This document shows positions 15,650 through 22,696 of a DNA stretch of 64,000 bases, piece after piece. Source of the stretch: Opitutaceae bacterium TAV5 (lineage in GTDB: Bacteria; Verrucomicrobiota; Verrucomicrobiia; Opitutales; Opitutaceae); assembly GCA_000242935.3 (NCBI GenBank), contig CP007053.1, positions 4,449,001 to 4,513,000 of the forward strand. Direction: 5' to 3'. A program made the position numbers and the translations under genes. The notes under the pieces were generated by a model. That model was not told the origin of the DNA and did not search any database. It worked only from the letters and a program-made list of their open reading frames with translations. The number at the start of each line of letters is the position of its first letter. The first letter of the stretch is position 1.

Positions 15650-17167
15650 TCAGGCAGCGGCGCGTTTGGGGAGGGCGAGGCGCATGATGGCCTCCTCGGT
15701 GATTTCGTCGCCGGCGAGTTCGCCGGTGATCGTGCCTTCGCACATCACGTAGGCGCGGTGGCAGAGGCCGACGATCTCGACGAGTTCGGAGGAAATCATG
15801 AGCACGCCGAGCCGGCGGGCGGAGAGTTCGGTGATGAGGTTGAAAATCTCGGCCTTGGCGCCGACATCCACGCCGCGTGTGGGTTCGTCGAGGATGAGGA
15901 GGTCGCAGTCGGCATCGAGCCACTTGCCGAGGATGACTTTTTGCTGGTTGCCGCCGCTGAGGGAGGAAAGGGGATCGTGGATGGAGCCGAGTCGCATATG
16001 GAGACGTTCGCGGGCGGCCTGGGTCTGGCGGTTTTCGGCGCGGTGGTTGATGAGACCGAAGCGGGTGACCTTGCGCAGGCTGGCGAGGGTGGCGTTGGTG
16101 GCGATGGGGAGTTCGAGGAGGCCGCCCTGGCCCTTGCGGTCCTCGGGGACGAGGCCGATGCCGGAGCGCATGGCGTGGCTGGCGGAGCGGGGGAGGCGGA
16201 GAGGCGCGCCGTTTTTGGCGATCGTTCCCGTATCGGCACGATCGATACCGAAGAGGCAGCGGGCGAGCTCGGTGCGGCCGGAGCCGACGAGGCCGGCGAG
16301 GCCGACGATTTCGCCGGCGCGGAGGCGCAGGTGGATGTCGCGGAGGACGCGGTGGCGGGAGAGGTTTTTTATTTCGAGCAGCGGGTGCTCGCCGGGAGCG
16401 GAGGGGGGGGGCGGGGTTTTGGGCGGGAAGAGGGCGCTGAGTTTGCGGCCGACCATGTTGGTGATGATGTCGTCTTCGGTGCAGGCGGCGGGGTCGAGCG
16501 TGGTGACGGTCTGGCCGTCCTTGATGACGGTGATCTCGTCGGCGATGCGGAAAATTTCCTGGAGCCGGTGCGAGATGTAGATGATGGAGACGCCCTGCTC
16601 GCGGAGGCGTCTGAGGCTGGCGAAAAGGACGTCGATCTCGGGATCGGCGAGGACGGCGCTGGGCTCGTCAAGGATGAGGATGCGGACGTCGCGGGCGAGA
16701 ATTTTGGCGATTTCGATGATCTGGCGCTGGGCGATGCCGAGTTCGGAGACGGGGGTTTTCGGGTCGATGTCGAAGCCGAAGGCGCGGATGGCGGCGGCGG
16801 CGGACTCGTTGAGCTTGCGCCAGTTGATGGAGAGGGAGCCGCGGGAGAGGTTGTCGAGGTAGAGGTTTTCGGCGACGGTGAGATCGGGGGCGAGGGCGAG
16901 TTCCTGGTGGACGATGCCGATGGCTTCGCGCTGGCTGTCGCGAGGGGAACGGAAATCGACGTCGCGCCCGTCGATGCGGATGATGCCGCCATCGCGGGTG
17001 TGGATGCCCGCGAGGATTTTCATGAGGGTGGACTTGCCGGCGCCGTTTTCGCCGACGAGGGCGTGGATGGTGCCTTTGCGCACGTGGAGGCTGACATCCC
17101 GGAGCGCATGCACGCCGCCGAAGCTCTTGCGGACGTGTTCGATGGAGATGGCGTAATCGGTGGACAT
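15650..17167 (-). CDS. Ribose/sugar-type ABC transporter ATPase (two ABC domains)
   Basis: A 505-residue duplicated ATPase of the RbsA/MglA/XylG class. The first domain has Walker A GENGAGKST and LILDEPSAVL, with the degenerate signature ELGIAQRQ normal for this class. The second domain has an altered P-loop (GLVGSGRTELARCLFG), the full signature LSGGNQQKVILGKWL and LLILDEPTRGVDVGAK. This asymmetry is typical. It energises the permease encoded 68 bases downstream. Gene order on the minus strand is binding protein, SDR, ATPase, permease, dehydrogenase, a complete carbohydrate-uptake operon. The start at 17167 has a C/T-rich leader. Confidence 0.93.
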   Translation of the reverse strand: MSTDYAISIEHVRKSFGGVHALRDVSLHVRKGTIHALVGENGAGKSTLMKILAGIHTRDGGIIRIDGRDVDFRSPRDSQREAIGIVHQELALAPDLTVAENLYLDNLSRGSLSINWRKLNESAAAAIRAFGFDIDPKTPVSELGIAQRQIIEIAKILARDVRILILDEPSAVLADPEIDVLFASLRRLREQGVSIIYISHRLQEIFRIADEITVIKDGQTVTTLDPAACTEDDIITNMVGRKLSALFPPKTPPPPSAPGEHPLLEIKNLSRHRVLRDIHLRLRAGEIVGLAGLVGSGRTELARCLFGIDRADTGTIAKNGAPLRLPRSASHAMRSGIGLVPEDRKGQGGLLELPIATNATLASLRKVTRFGLINHRAENRQTQAARERLHMRLGSIHDPLSSLSGGNQQKVILGKWLDADCDLLILDEPTRGVDVGAKAEIFNLITELSARRLGVLMISSELVEIVGLCHRAYVMCEGTITGELAGDEITEEAIMRLALPKRAAA

Positions 17168-17280
17168 GGGGAGGACGGCGGCAGAGCCGCCGCAGGGTTC
17201 AGGGTTTGGCGTTCAGGGTTTACGGTTGATATCAGGAATGGTGTGTCGGGCGACCTTTCGACGATGTCATGACAGACGTA

Positions 17281-18045
17281 TTACCAGCAGACGAAGCCGC
17301 CGTCGACGACGAGATTGCTGCCGGTGCAGAACGAGGCGGCAGCGCTGGAGAGGAAGACGGCGGGGCCGACGAGTTCGTCGACGGATGCCATGCGGCCGAG
17401 AGGCGTTTCGGCCTCGAACCGGCGGACCATCTCCGCCACCTCGGGCCGCCGGGTGATGGCCGTGGCAGTGTACCCGGGGCTGATCGCGTTGACGCGGACG
17501 CCGCGCGCGGCCCATTCCATGGCGAGACTTTTCGTGAGATGGATGACGCCGGCCTTGGCAGTGTTGTAGTGGGCCTGAAGGACACCGCGATTGACGATGA
17601 GGCCGGACATGGAGGCGATGTTGACGATGCTGCCGCTCTTGCGGGGAAGCATGGCGCGGGCCTCGGCCTGGCAGGAAAGGAAAATGCCGGTGAGGTTGAC
17701 GTCGATCATGCGCCGCCATTTTTCCAGGGGCATGTCCTCGGCGGGCGCGTCGCCGGCGATGCCGGCGCAGTTGATGGCGATGGCCAGCGGACCGAGGCCG
17801 GATTCGGTTTTCCCGATGGCGGCGGCGAGATCGGGTTCCTGCGTGACATCGCCGGCGAGCGCGAGGGCGCGGCGGCCCAGCGCTTCGATGCGCGCCACGG
17901 TGTCGGTGAGGCCGGCGCTGGCGGAGAGGTCGAGGCAGGCGACGGAGGCGCCGGCTTCGGCGAGGCCCACGGCGATGCGTTGTCCGATGCCGCTGCCGGC
18001 TCCGGTGACGAGGGCGATTTTATCCTGAAGGCTGAAGAGGCTCAT
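17281..18045 (-). CDS. Short-chain dehydrogenase/reductase
   Basis: A classical SDR of 254 residues. From the ATG at 18045 (MSLFSLQDKIALVTGAG) the coenzyme motif TGAGSGIG is at residues 14-21; NCAG follows at about 92-95, the catalytic Ser is near S145, and Y160 with K164 form the YNTAK active-site motif. The RVNAISPGYTATAIT segment is standard. Acidic residues after the second strand (CLDLSAS) suggest NAD(H) preference. Being inside a polyol uptake operon, it probably oxidises an imported sugar alcohol or reduces a keto-sugar, working with the long-chain dehydrogenase at 12974. Exact substrate unknown. Confidence 0.9.
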   Translation of the reverse strand: MSLFSLQDKIALVTGAGSGIGQRIAVGLAEAGASVACLDLSASAGLTDTVARIEALGRRALALAGDVTQEPDLAAAIGKTESGLGPLAIAINCAGIAGDAPAEDMPLEKWRRMIDVNLTGIFLSCQAEARAMLPRKSGSIVNIASMSGLIVNRGVLQAHYNTAKAGVIHLTKSLAMEWAARGVRVNAISPGYTATAITRRPEVAEMVRRFEAETPLGRMASVDELVGPAVFLSSAAASFCTGSNLVVDGGFVCW

Positions 18046-18210
18046 GACGGGTTGCGGACGGAAACGGGTTTCCCGGCAGGGCACGGCCATGGCCGCGATC
18101 CGGGACGACGGGAAAAGGTGAAGGTGTTTTCGGGGAAGAAGGAGAAAGGGGAGGGACGGCGCCCCGTGGTGGTCCGGGTCGAGGCCGCCGTCGCCGGGAT
18201 CGGATGTCGA

Positions 18211-19233
18211 TCAGTAGAGCGCCTCGGGATTGTAGTGCTTGTCGACGTTGTCCTTGGTGACGAGGATGGAGGGCGTGTAGAGCACGTCGGGGATATCCGT
18301 GTTGCCGCCGGCGAGTTTCTTGCAGACATCCACGGCCATTTTGGCGAAGACCTCGGGGTCGTTGATGGCGGTGGCCTGGATGTCGCCGGACTTGACGGCG
18401 AGGAGCCCCTTGCTGTAGCCATCGTGCGAATACACGCGAACGTTCTTGAGCTTGCCGGAGGCCCGGAGCGCGCGGATGGCCCCGAGGGTCATGTCGTCCA
18501 TCTCGGTGAAGAGGCAGTTGACCTTGGCACCCTGGGAGACGAGCGCGTCTTCCATGGCCTTGAGGCCGCCCTGCTGGTCCCAGTTGCCCCACATCTGGGT
18601 GAGGACCTGGAAACGGGTCTGGTTAGTGTTGCGGAGCTGGGCTTCGATGACGCCGACCATGAAACCGGTGCGGCGGGCTTCGCCGACGAGGTTGCCCTGG
18701 TTGCCGGAGATGATGACGGCGTTGATCTCCTTGTTGCCGAACTGGTTGACGGCGTATTCGCCGACGAGGCTGCCGTTCTTGAAATTGGCGCCGAGGATCC
18801 GGGTGAGCACCGGGGCGTCGTCCGCGATATCGCTGTCGACGGTGATGACCGGAACGCCTCGCCGCTGCGCGATCCTGGCGATGCGGGCGCCACCGACGGG
18901 GTCTTGCGGATTGAGGACCAGGTACTTGATGCCCTGGGAGAGCATGTCCTCGACGTCGGCGACCTGTTTGTTGAGGTCGGCCTTGGCGTCGGTGGTGACG
19001 GTATCGAAACCGGCGGCCTTGGCGTTGATTTTGAAGTATTCGGTAAGGGCGTTGAAGTAGGCGCCGTTGAGGGTGCGGTTGGCGAAACCGACTTTATCGG
19101 CTGCGCGGGCGGAGGGGGCGGTGCAGGCAAGCAGCGTGAGGGCGAGGGCGGTAACGCAGGCGGCCGCAAGCGCGGAGAGGCGCGCGGCAGCGGAGCGGGA
19201 GAACGCAGGAGCGTGGGAGGATGCGTGGTGCAT
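18211..19233 (-). CDS. Sugar ABC transporter substrate-binding protein
   Basis: A 340-residue exported binding protein of the ribose-binding (Peripla_BP_4) family. The N-terminus has an Ala/Leu-rich signal peptide (LSALAAACVTALALTLLACT) with a probable cut after PSARA; the LLAC stretch resembles a lipobox but is followed by a long Ala/Ser run, so either mode is possible. Family features: VGFANRTLNGAYFNALTEY at the start of the mature protein, LNPQDPVGGARIARIAQRRG, VITVDSDI, ALVSQGAKVNCLFTEMDDM and ALRASGKLKNVRVYSHDG. It is the first gene of the minus-strand transporter operon. The 18046-18210 gap after it holds no gene. Confidence 0.92.
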   Translation of the reverse strand: MHHASSHAPAFSRSAAARLSALAAACVTALALTLLACTAPSARAADKVGFANRTLNGAYFNALTEYFKINAKAAGFDTVTTDAKADLNKQVADVEDMLSQGIKYLVLNPQDPVGGARIARIAQRRGVPVITVDSDIADDAPVLTRILGANFKNGSLVGEYAVNQFGNKEINAVIISGNQGNLVGEARRTGFMVGVIEAQLRNTNQTRFQVLTQMWGNWDQQGGLKAMEDALVSQGAKVNCLFTEMDDMTLGAIRALRASGKLKNVRVYSHDGYSKGLLAVKSGDIQATAINDPEVFAKMAVDVCKKLAGGNTDIPDVLYTPSILVTKDNVDKHYNPEALY

Positions 19234-19347
19234 GGCGGGAAGGGCTAACGGATTTTTTGTCGGGTTGGGTGGCGGTCGGGTTGGCCGGTTCCGGGCCGGA
19301 GGAGCAGGGGCTGCGGCGGGTCGGAACCGGAGGTTCGGAAACTACGA

Positions 19348-19374
19348 TGAGCAAATGACCGTTTATTGAGCAAA
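19348..19374. promoter_or_regulatory. Direct repeats, candidate SorC-family operator
   Basis: TGAGCAAA occurs twice (19348-19355 and 19367-19374), 19 bases start to start, about two helical turns. The pair lies 115-141 bases in front of the binding-protein start codon, just beside a TTGACT hexamer on the minus strand (19376-19381 region). Binding by the SorC regulator is inference. Confidence 0.4.
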
Positions 19375-19492
19375 AAGTCAAGCGGCATTTTTCGAGAAAA
19401 ATTTCCGGGCATAATCGTGTGATTTTGCTTCCCGGGGAATGGTCCCCCGGTCCCAGCGTGCCTTCGTTCGGCAGTCATCGTGCAGACTCCTT

Positions 19493-19690
19493 GCGTGACC
19501 ACAGCGTGGTCGAGGTTGAGGATTTTGGGGGTCTCGAAGAGTTCGGTGGCGTGGTGACCGACGCCTGACGCAAAGTGGCGTATGGAGCCTTCGGCGACCC
19601 GGTGTTTGGGGAAAGTGTGCACGTCGGGCTTGAAAATACCGTGCGTGTGGTGTTGCCCATTGCGGAGTCGGCGACGGGTGAAGGCTGCGG
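19493..19690 (-). pseudogene. Frameshifted C-terminal fragment of the isomerase-like gene
   Basis: This stretch aligns with the last 60-70 codons of the fucose/arabinose isomerase-like gene at 25010-26524. The fragment reads KHRVAEGSIRHFASGVGHHA, then TELFETPKILNLDHAVVT; the intact gene reads KRWVAEGPTHHFALGVGHHA, then AELVEIAKILNLDYAVVT. One base is missing near its left part (ACCACACGC against ACCAACACGC), so the preceding GNT and GIFKPD segments are in different frames. No start codon or remaining body is present. It appears to be the decayed tail of a second copy, about 5.5 kb from the intact gene. Confidence 0.8.
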
Positions 19691-19786
19691 GGCGGGACGC
19701 TGGCCAGCATCATTTTTGCCCGGCACCTACACGAATCCAAACGCACGCGCCGGTTGCTCTGTGGTCCGTTGTTCGCATGGTGGGGT

Positions 19787-20461
19787 ATGGAACGCAGGCT
19801 CCAGCCCGAATTGCTCGATTCGCTCCCCGACGGGTCGCCTGCCGCGCGGCATTCGCGGCGCGACCTGCGTGTCCTCAACCGCCTCCTTGGCAGTCGCCGC
19901 TGGTTCGAGCGAGGCCTGAAACGCCTTCTCCACCCCGGTGAGCGCGTGCTCGAGCTCGGCGCAGGAGGCGGGGAGATCGGCGCCGGGTTGCAGGCCAGGG
20001 GGTTTCCGGTGGACGGGCTCGATCGTTGCGGGCGGCCTGCGGCGTGGGATGCCCGGTATCGCTGGCACCGGACCGACCTGTTCGCTTTCGAGGCGTGGAG
20101 CGACTACCCGGTCGTGATCGCCAATCTCTTCCTGCACCACCTCGATGCGCCGCAACTGCGCTGGCTCGGCGAACGGCTTTCGTCCCATGCCCGGGTTGTG
20201 CTCACCAGCGAACCGCTGCGTTGCCGGCTCACCGGGGGGTTGTTCGCCCTTGTCTGTCCCCTGATCGGAGCGCACCCGGTCACACGTCACGATGGTCGTG
20301 TGAGCATCACGGCCGGGTTTCGCCACGGTGAATTGGCCGAATCCCTCGGGATCGGGCGGGATGTCTGGCGCTGGCGGACCGCGCATACCGTATCGGGAAG
20401 CTGCCGATTCCTTGCGGAGAAACGGGAAAACCCGGCCGCCAGACCGGCACAACACCGATGA
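19787..20461 (+). CDS. SAM-dependent methyltransferase of the type III PKS operon
   Basis: A 224-residue class I methyltransferase. The ATG at 19787 gives MERRLQPELLDSLPDGSP; a TTG 33 bases upstream is less likely. The SAM-binding motif I is VLELGAGGGEIGAGL, followed by an acidic end of strand 2 (VDGLDRC) and a motif IV-like VVIANLFLHHLD. The stop overlaps the next gene's start by ATGA, showing translational coupling with the FAD oxidoreductase and then the type III PKS. This trio is a recognisable arrangement in which the alkylpyrone or alkylresorcinol-like product is hydroxylated and/or methylated. The product here is unknown. Confidence 0.85.
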   Translation: MERRLQPELLDSLPDGSPAARHSRRDLRVLNRLLGSRRWFERGLKRLLHPGERVLELGAGGGEIGAGLQARGFPVDGLDRCGRPAAWDARYRWHRTDLFAFEAWSDYPVVIANLFLHHLDAPQLRWLGERLSSHARVVLTSEPLRCRLTGGLFALVCPLIGAHPVTRHDGRVSITAGFRHGELAESLGIGRDVWRWRTAHTVSGSCRFLAEKRENPAARPAQHR

Positions 20462-21489
20462 GCCCGTTGCGACAGATCGAGATTGTCGGAGGAGGGCTGA
20501 CGGGACTTTCCCTCGGGCTCGGGCTGCGACAGGCCGGCGTGCCGGTGACGGTTTTCGAGGCAGGCGATTATCCGCGGCATCGCGTTTGCGGTGAGTTTAT
20601 CAGCGGGCTGGATGAGGCGATTGCCGCAAGGCTGATCCCGGAAGATTTGCTGGCCCATGCGCTGCGGCATCGCGAAGTGCGCTGGTATTGCGGGGATCGT
20701 TTCGCGGGCGGGCAGCGGCTGCCATCGGCGGCTCTCGGAATCAGTCGCTACACTCTGGATACACGAATGGCCGAGGAATTCGTCGCGGCTGGCGGCCGCC
20801 TGGTTACACGAACACGGATGGATCCCGCAGCGGATGAGGCAGGGCGCGTGTGGGCTTGCGGACGTCGCCGTGCCTCTCCGTCACCCTGGGTCGGATGGAA
20901 ATGCCACGTGCGCGGTCTGCGTCTCGACGGCGATCTCGAGCTGCACCTCGGGCGTCGCGCTTATGTCGGGCTTTGTCCGGTCGGGGAGGGCTGGACCAAT
21001 GTGTGCGGTCTCTTTCACCGGAGCGCCGTCGGCGCGGGTTCGCGCGAGGAATTTCTCGAGGATGCGCTGCGCGCCGCCGGCCTTGCCGCTCTGGCTGCGC
21101 GTCTGGAAACGGCGGAACGTCGCCCGGAGTCGGAATGCGCAGTCGCAGGACTGGCGTTCGGATGGCCGGAGCCCGCAGAAAAGGTGCGTCAGGTGGAACT
21201 GGGCGATGCGTCCGCGATGATCCCTCCTTTCACCGGTCATGGCATGGCGCTGGCCTTTACGAGTGCATCGTTGGCGGTCGATCCGCTGGTGGCCTGGGCG
21301 GCGGGTGTCGTGTCCTGGGAGGACACGGCCCGGACAATTCACGAGGCGCACCGGAGTCGTTTCCGCCGGCGGTTTGCCGTTGCGAAATGCCTGCATCCCT
21401 TGCTGCTGCACCCTGCCGGGCAACGTCTGCTTGTGCTTCTCGTCCGCGCCCGCGCGCCGTTCAACGCCTTTTACCGCCTGCTCCGTTAA
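20458..21489 (+). CDS. FAD-dependent oxidoreductase of the type III PKS operon
   Basis: A 343-residue flavoprotein of the geranylgeranyl-reductase/aromatic hydroxylase superfamily. The Rossmann FAD motif is IEIVGGGLTGLSLGLGLRQA near the N-terminus, then VCGEFISG, and the second FAD motif is GDASAMIPPFTGHGMALAF, where DxxxxxPPxxGxG is the family form. It overlaps the methyltransferase by four bases and precedes the PKS by only 11 bases. It probably oxidises or hydroxylates the polyketide ring, or reduces the side chain. The segment after residue 120 is Arg-rich but remains in frame. Confidence 0.87.
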   Translation: MSPLRQIEIVGGGLTGLSLGLGLRQAGVPVTVFEAGDYPRHRVCGEFISGLDEAIAARLIPEDLLAHALRHREVRWYCGDRFAGGQRLPSAALGISRYTLDTRMAEEFVAAGGRLVTRTRMDPAADEAGRVWACGRRRASPSPWVGWKCHVRGLRLDGDLELHLGRRAYVGLCPVGEGWTNVCGLFHRSAVGAGSREEFLEDALRAAGLAALAARLETAERRPESECAVAGLAFGWPEPAEKVRQVELGDASAMIPPFTGHGMALAFTSASLAVDPLVAWAAGVVSWEDTARTIHEAHRSRFRRRFAVAKCLHPLLLHPAGQRLLVLLVRARAPFNAFYRLLR

Positions 21490-21500
21490 TCGTATTTTAC

Positions 21501-22556
21501 GTGCATCTTCACGCTCTCGCCACCGCCCTTCCGTCCGATTCCTTTACCCAACGGGAGTGCTGGGATATCGTCCGCGCCTCCGACCGTTATCACCGGCTGC
21601 AACGGCGTTCGCAGTTGATTTTGCGATCCGTGCTGACGGGGGATTCGGGTATCGCCACGCGGCACTTTGCGATGCCGGAGATCGAGCGGATTTTCGAACG
21701 CACTCCCGACGAGCTCAACGCCATCTTCCGCGACGCCGCGCCGCGGCTGGCTGGCGTCGCCCTGAAGCGCGCGCTGGAGCAGGCGGGACTGCACGCCGAT
21801 GCACTCGATGCGTTGCTCGTGTGCACCTGCACCGGCTACCTTTGCCCTGGCGTGAGCAGCTATGTCGCGGAGCAGGCGGGTCTGCGTTCCGATGTTTTTC
21901 TGCAAGATCTCGCCGGGCTCGGTTGCGCAGCGGCGATTCCCACGCTGCGAGCGGCGCAGGGTGTGCTCGCGGCGCGTCCCGGAGCGGTGGTGGCCTGCGT
22001 CGCGGTGGAGGTATGTTCGGCGGCCTTTTATCTGGATGACGATCCGGGCGTGTTGCTCAGCAGTTGTCTTTTTGCCGATGGCGCCGCCGCCACCCTCTGG
22101 CGCGACACGGCGGGGCCTTGCGGATTGCGTTGCGACGGGTTTTCTTCGCTGCACGAGCCGCAACACCGGGATCGCATCCGTTTCGAAATGCGCGACGGCA
22201 AGCTTCGCAACCTGCTGCACGCCTCCGTGCCGGAGCTGGCGGCCAGCGCAGTGTCACGGTTGTTCGCGACCGAGGCGGCGCAATCGGGAGAGCGGTCGAT
22301 TACCCGCATCATCGCTCATGCGGGCGGGCGCGATGTCATCCAGGCGATCGAAGCGGCGGTGCCCGGATATCCCCTCGATGCGACACGCGCGGTACTGCGG
22401 CGATGTGGCAACATGAGCAGTCCGTCCGTGCTGTTTGCGCTCGAGGAAGCGCTCGCCGGAGGGAAGCCGGGGCCGGCGGAAGACTGGTGGCTGGTCAGTT
22501 TCGGTGCCGGTTTCAGCGCGCACGGTTGCCGTTTCGGCGTATCCGCACCTACCTGA
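21501..22556 (+). CDS. Type III polyketide synthase (chalcone/stilbene synthase-like)
   Basis: A 351-residue homodimeric condensing enzyme that builds alkylpyrones or resorcinols from acyl-CoA and malonyl-CoA. The catalytic triad is visible: C142 in AGLGCAAAIPTL, H273 in IIAHAGGRD and N304 in CGNMSSPSVLF, with spacing like that of plant enzymes. The N-terminal SGIATRHF/VLTGDSGI region and C-terminal SFGAGFSAHG are typical. I chose the GTG at 21501, right after the oxidoreductase stop; the open frame extends further upstream, but only over the coding region of that gene. Third gene of a three-gene operon. The end faces the rhamnosidase gene, with 140 bases between. Confidence 0.92.
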   Translation: MHLHALATALPSDSFTQRECWDIVRASDRYHRLQRRSQLILRSVLTGDSGIATRHFAMPEIERIFERTPDELNAIFRDAAPRLAGVALKRALEQAGLHADALDALLVCTCTGYLCPGVSSYVAEQAGLRSDVFLQDLAGLGCAAAIPTLRAAQGVLAARPGAVVACVAVEVCSAAFYLDDDPGVLLSSCLFADGAAATLWRDTAGPCGLRCDGFSSLHEPQHRDRIRFEMRDGKLRNLLHASVPELAASAVSRLFATEAAQSGERSITRIIAHAGGRDVIQAIEAAVPGYPLDATRAVLRRCGNMSSPSVLFALEEALAGGKPGPAEDWWLVSFGAGFSAHGCRFGVSAPT

Positions 22557-22696
22557 CATCGCTGCCGCCCGGATCACCGGACAGACAGCGCCTTCGTGAA
22601 TAAGCAGGACCGGAACACTGGCGGCCGGACACGCCGGGAGGAAAAGATCGCCGGACGGGCGTTCGTGCGTCGCTCCTCCAGGGATGTCGCGGAGTG

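Noticed and set aside
14640-15923. A 427-residue version of the permease
   Set aside because: The extra 114 residues are Arg/His/Pro-rich shadow sequence overlapping the ATPase gene; the ATG at 15581 gives a normal RbsC-type protein.
20850-21500. Long N-terminal extension of the type III PKS
   Set aside because: The extra 217 codons overlap the FAD oxidoreductase gene in another frame and are Arg/Ser-rich; the GTG at 21501 gives a normal 351-residue enzyme.
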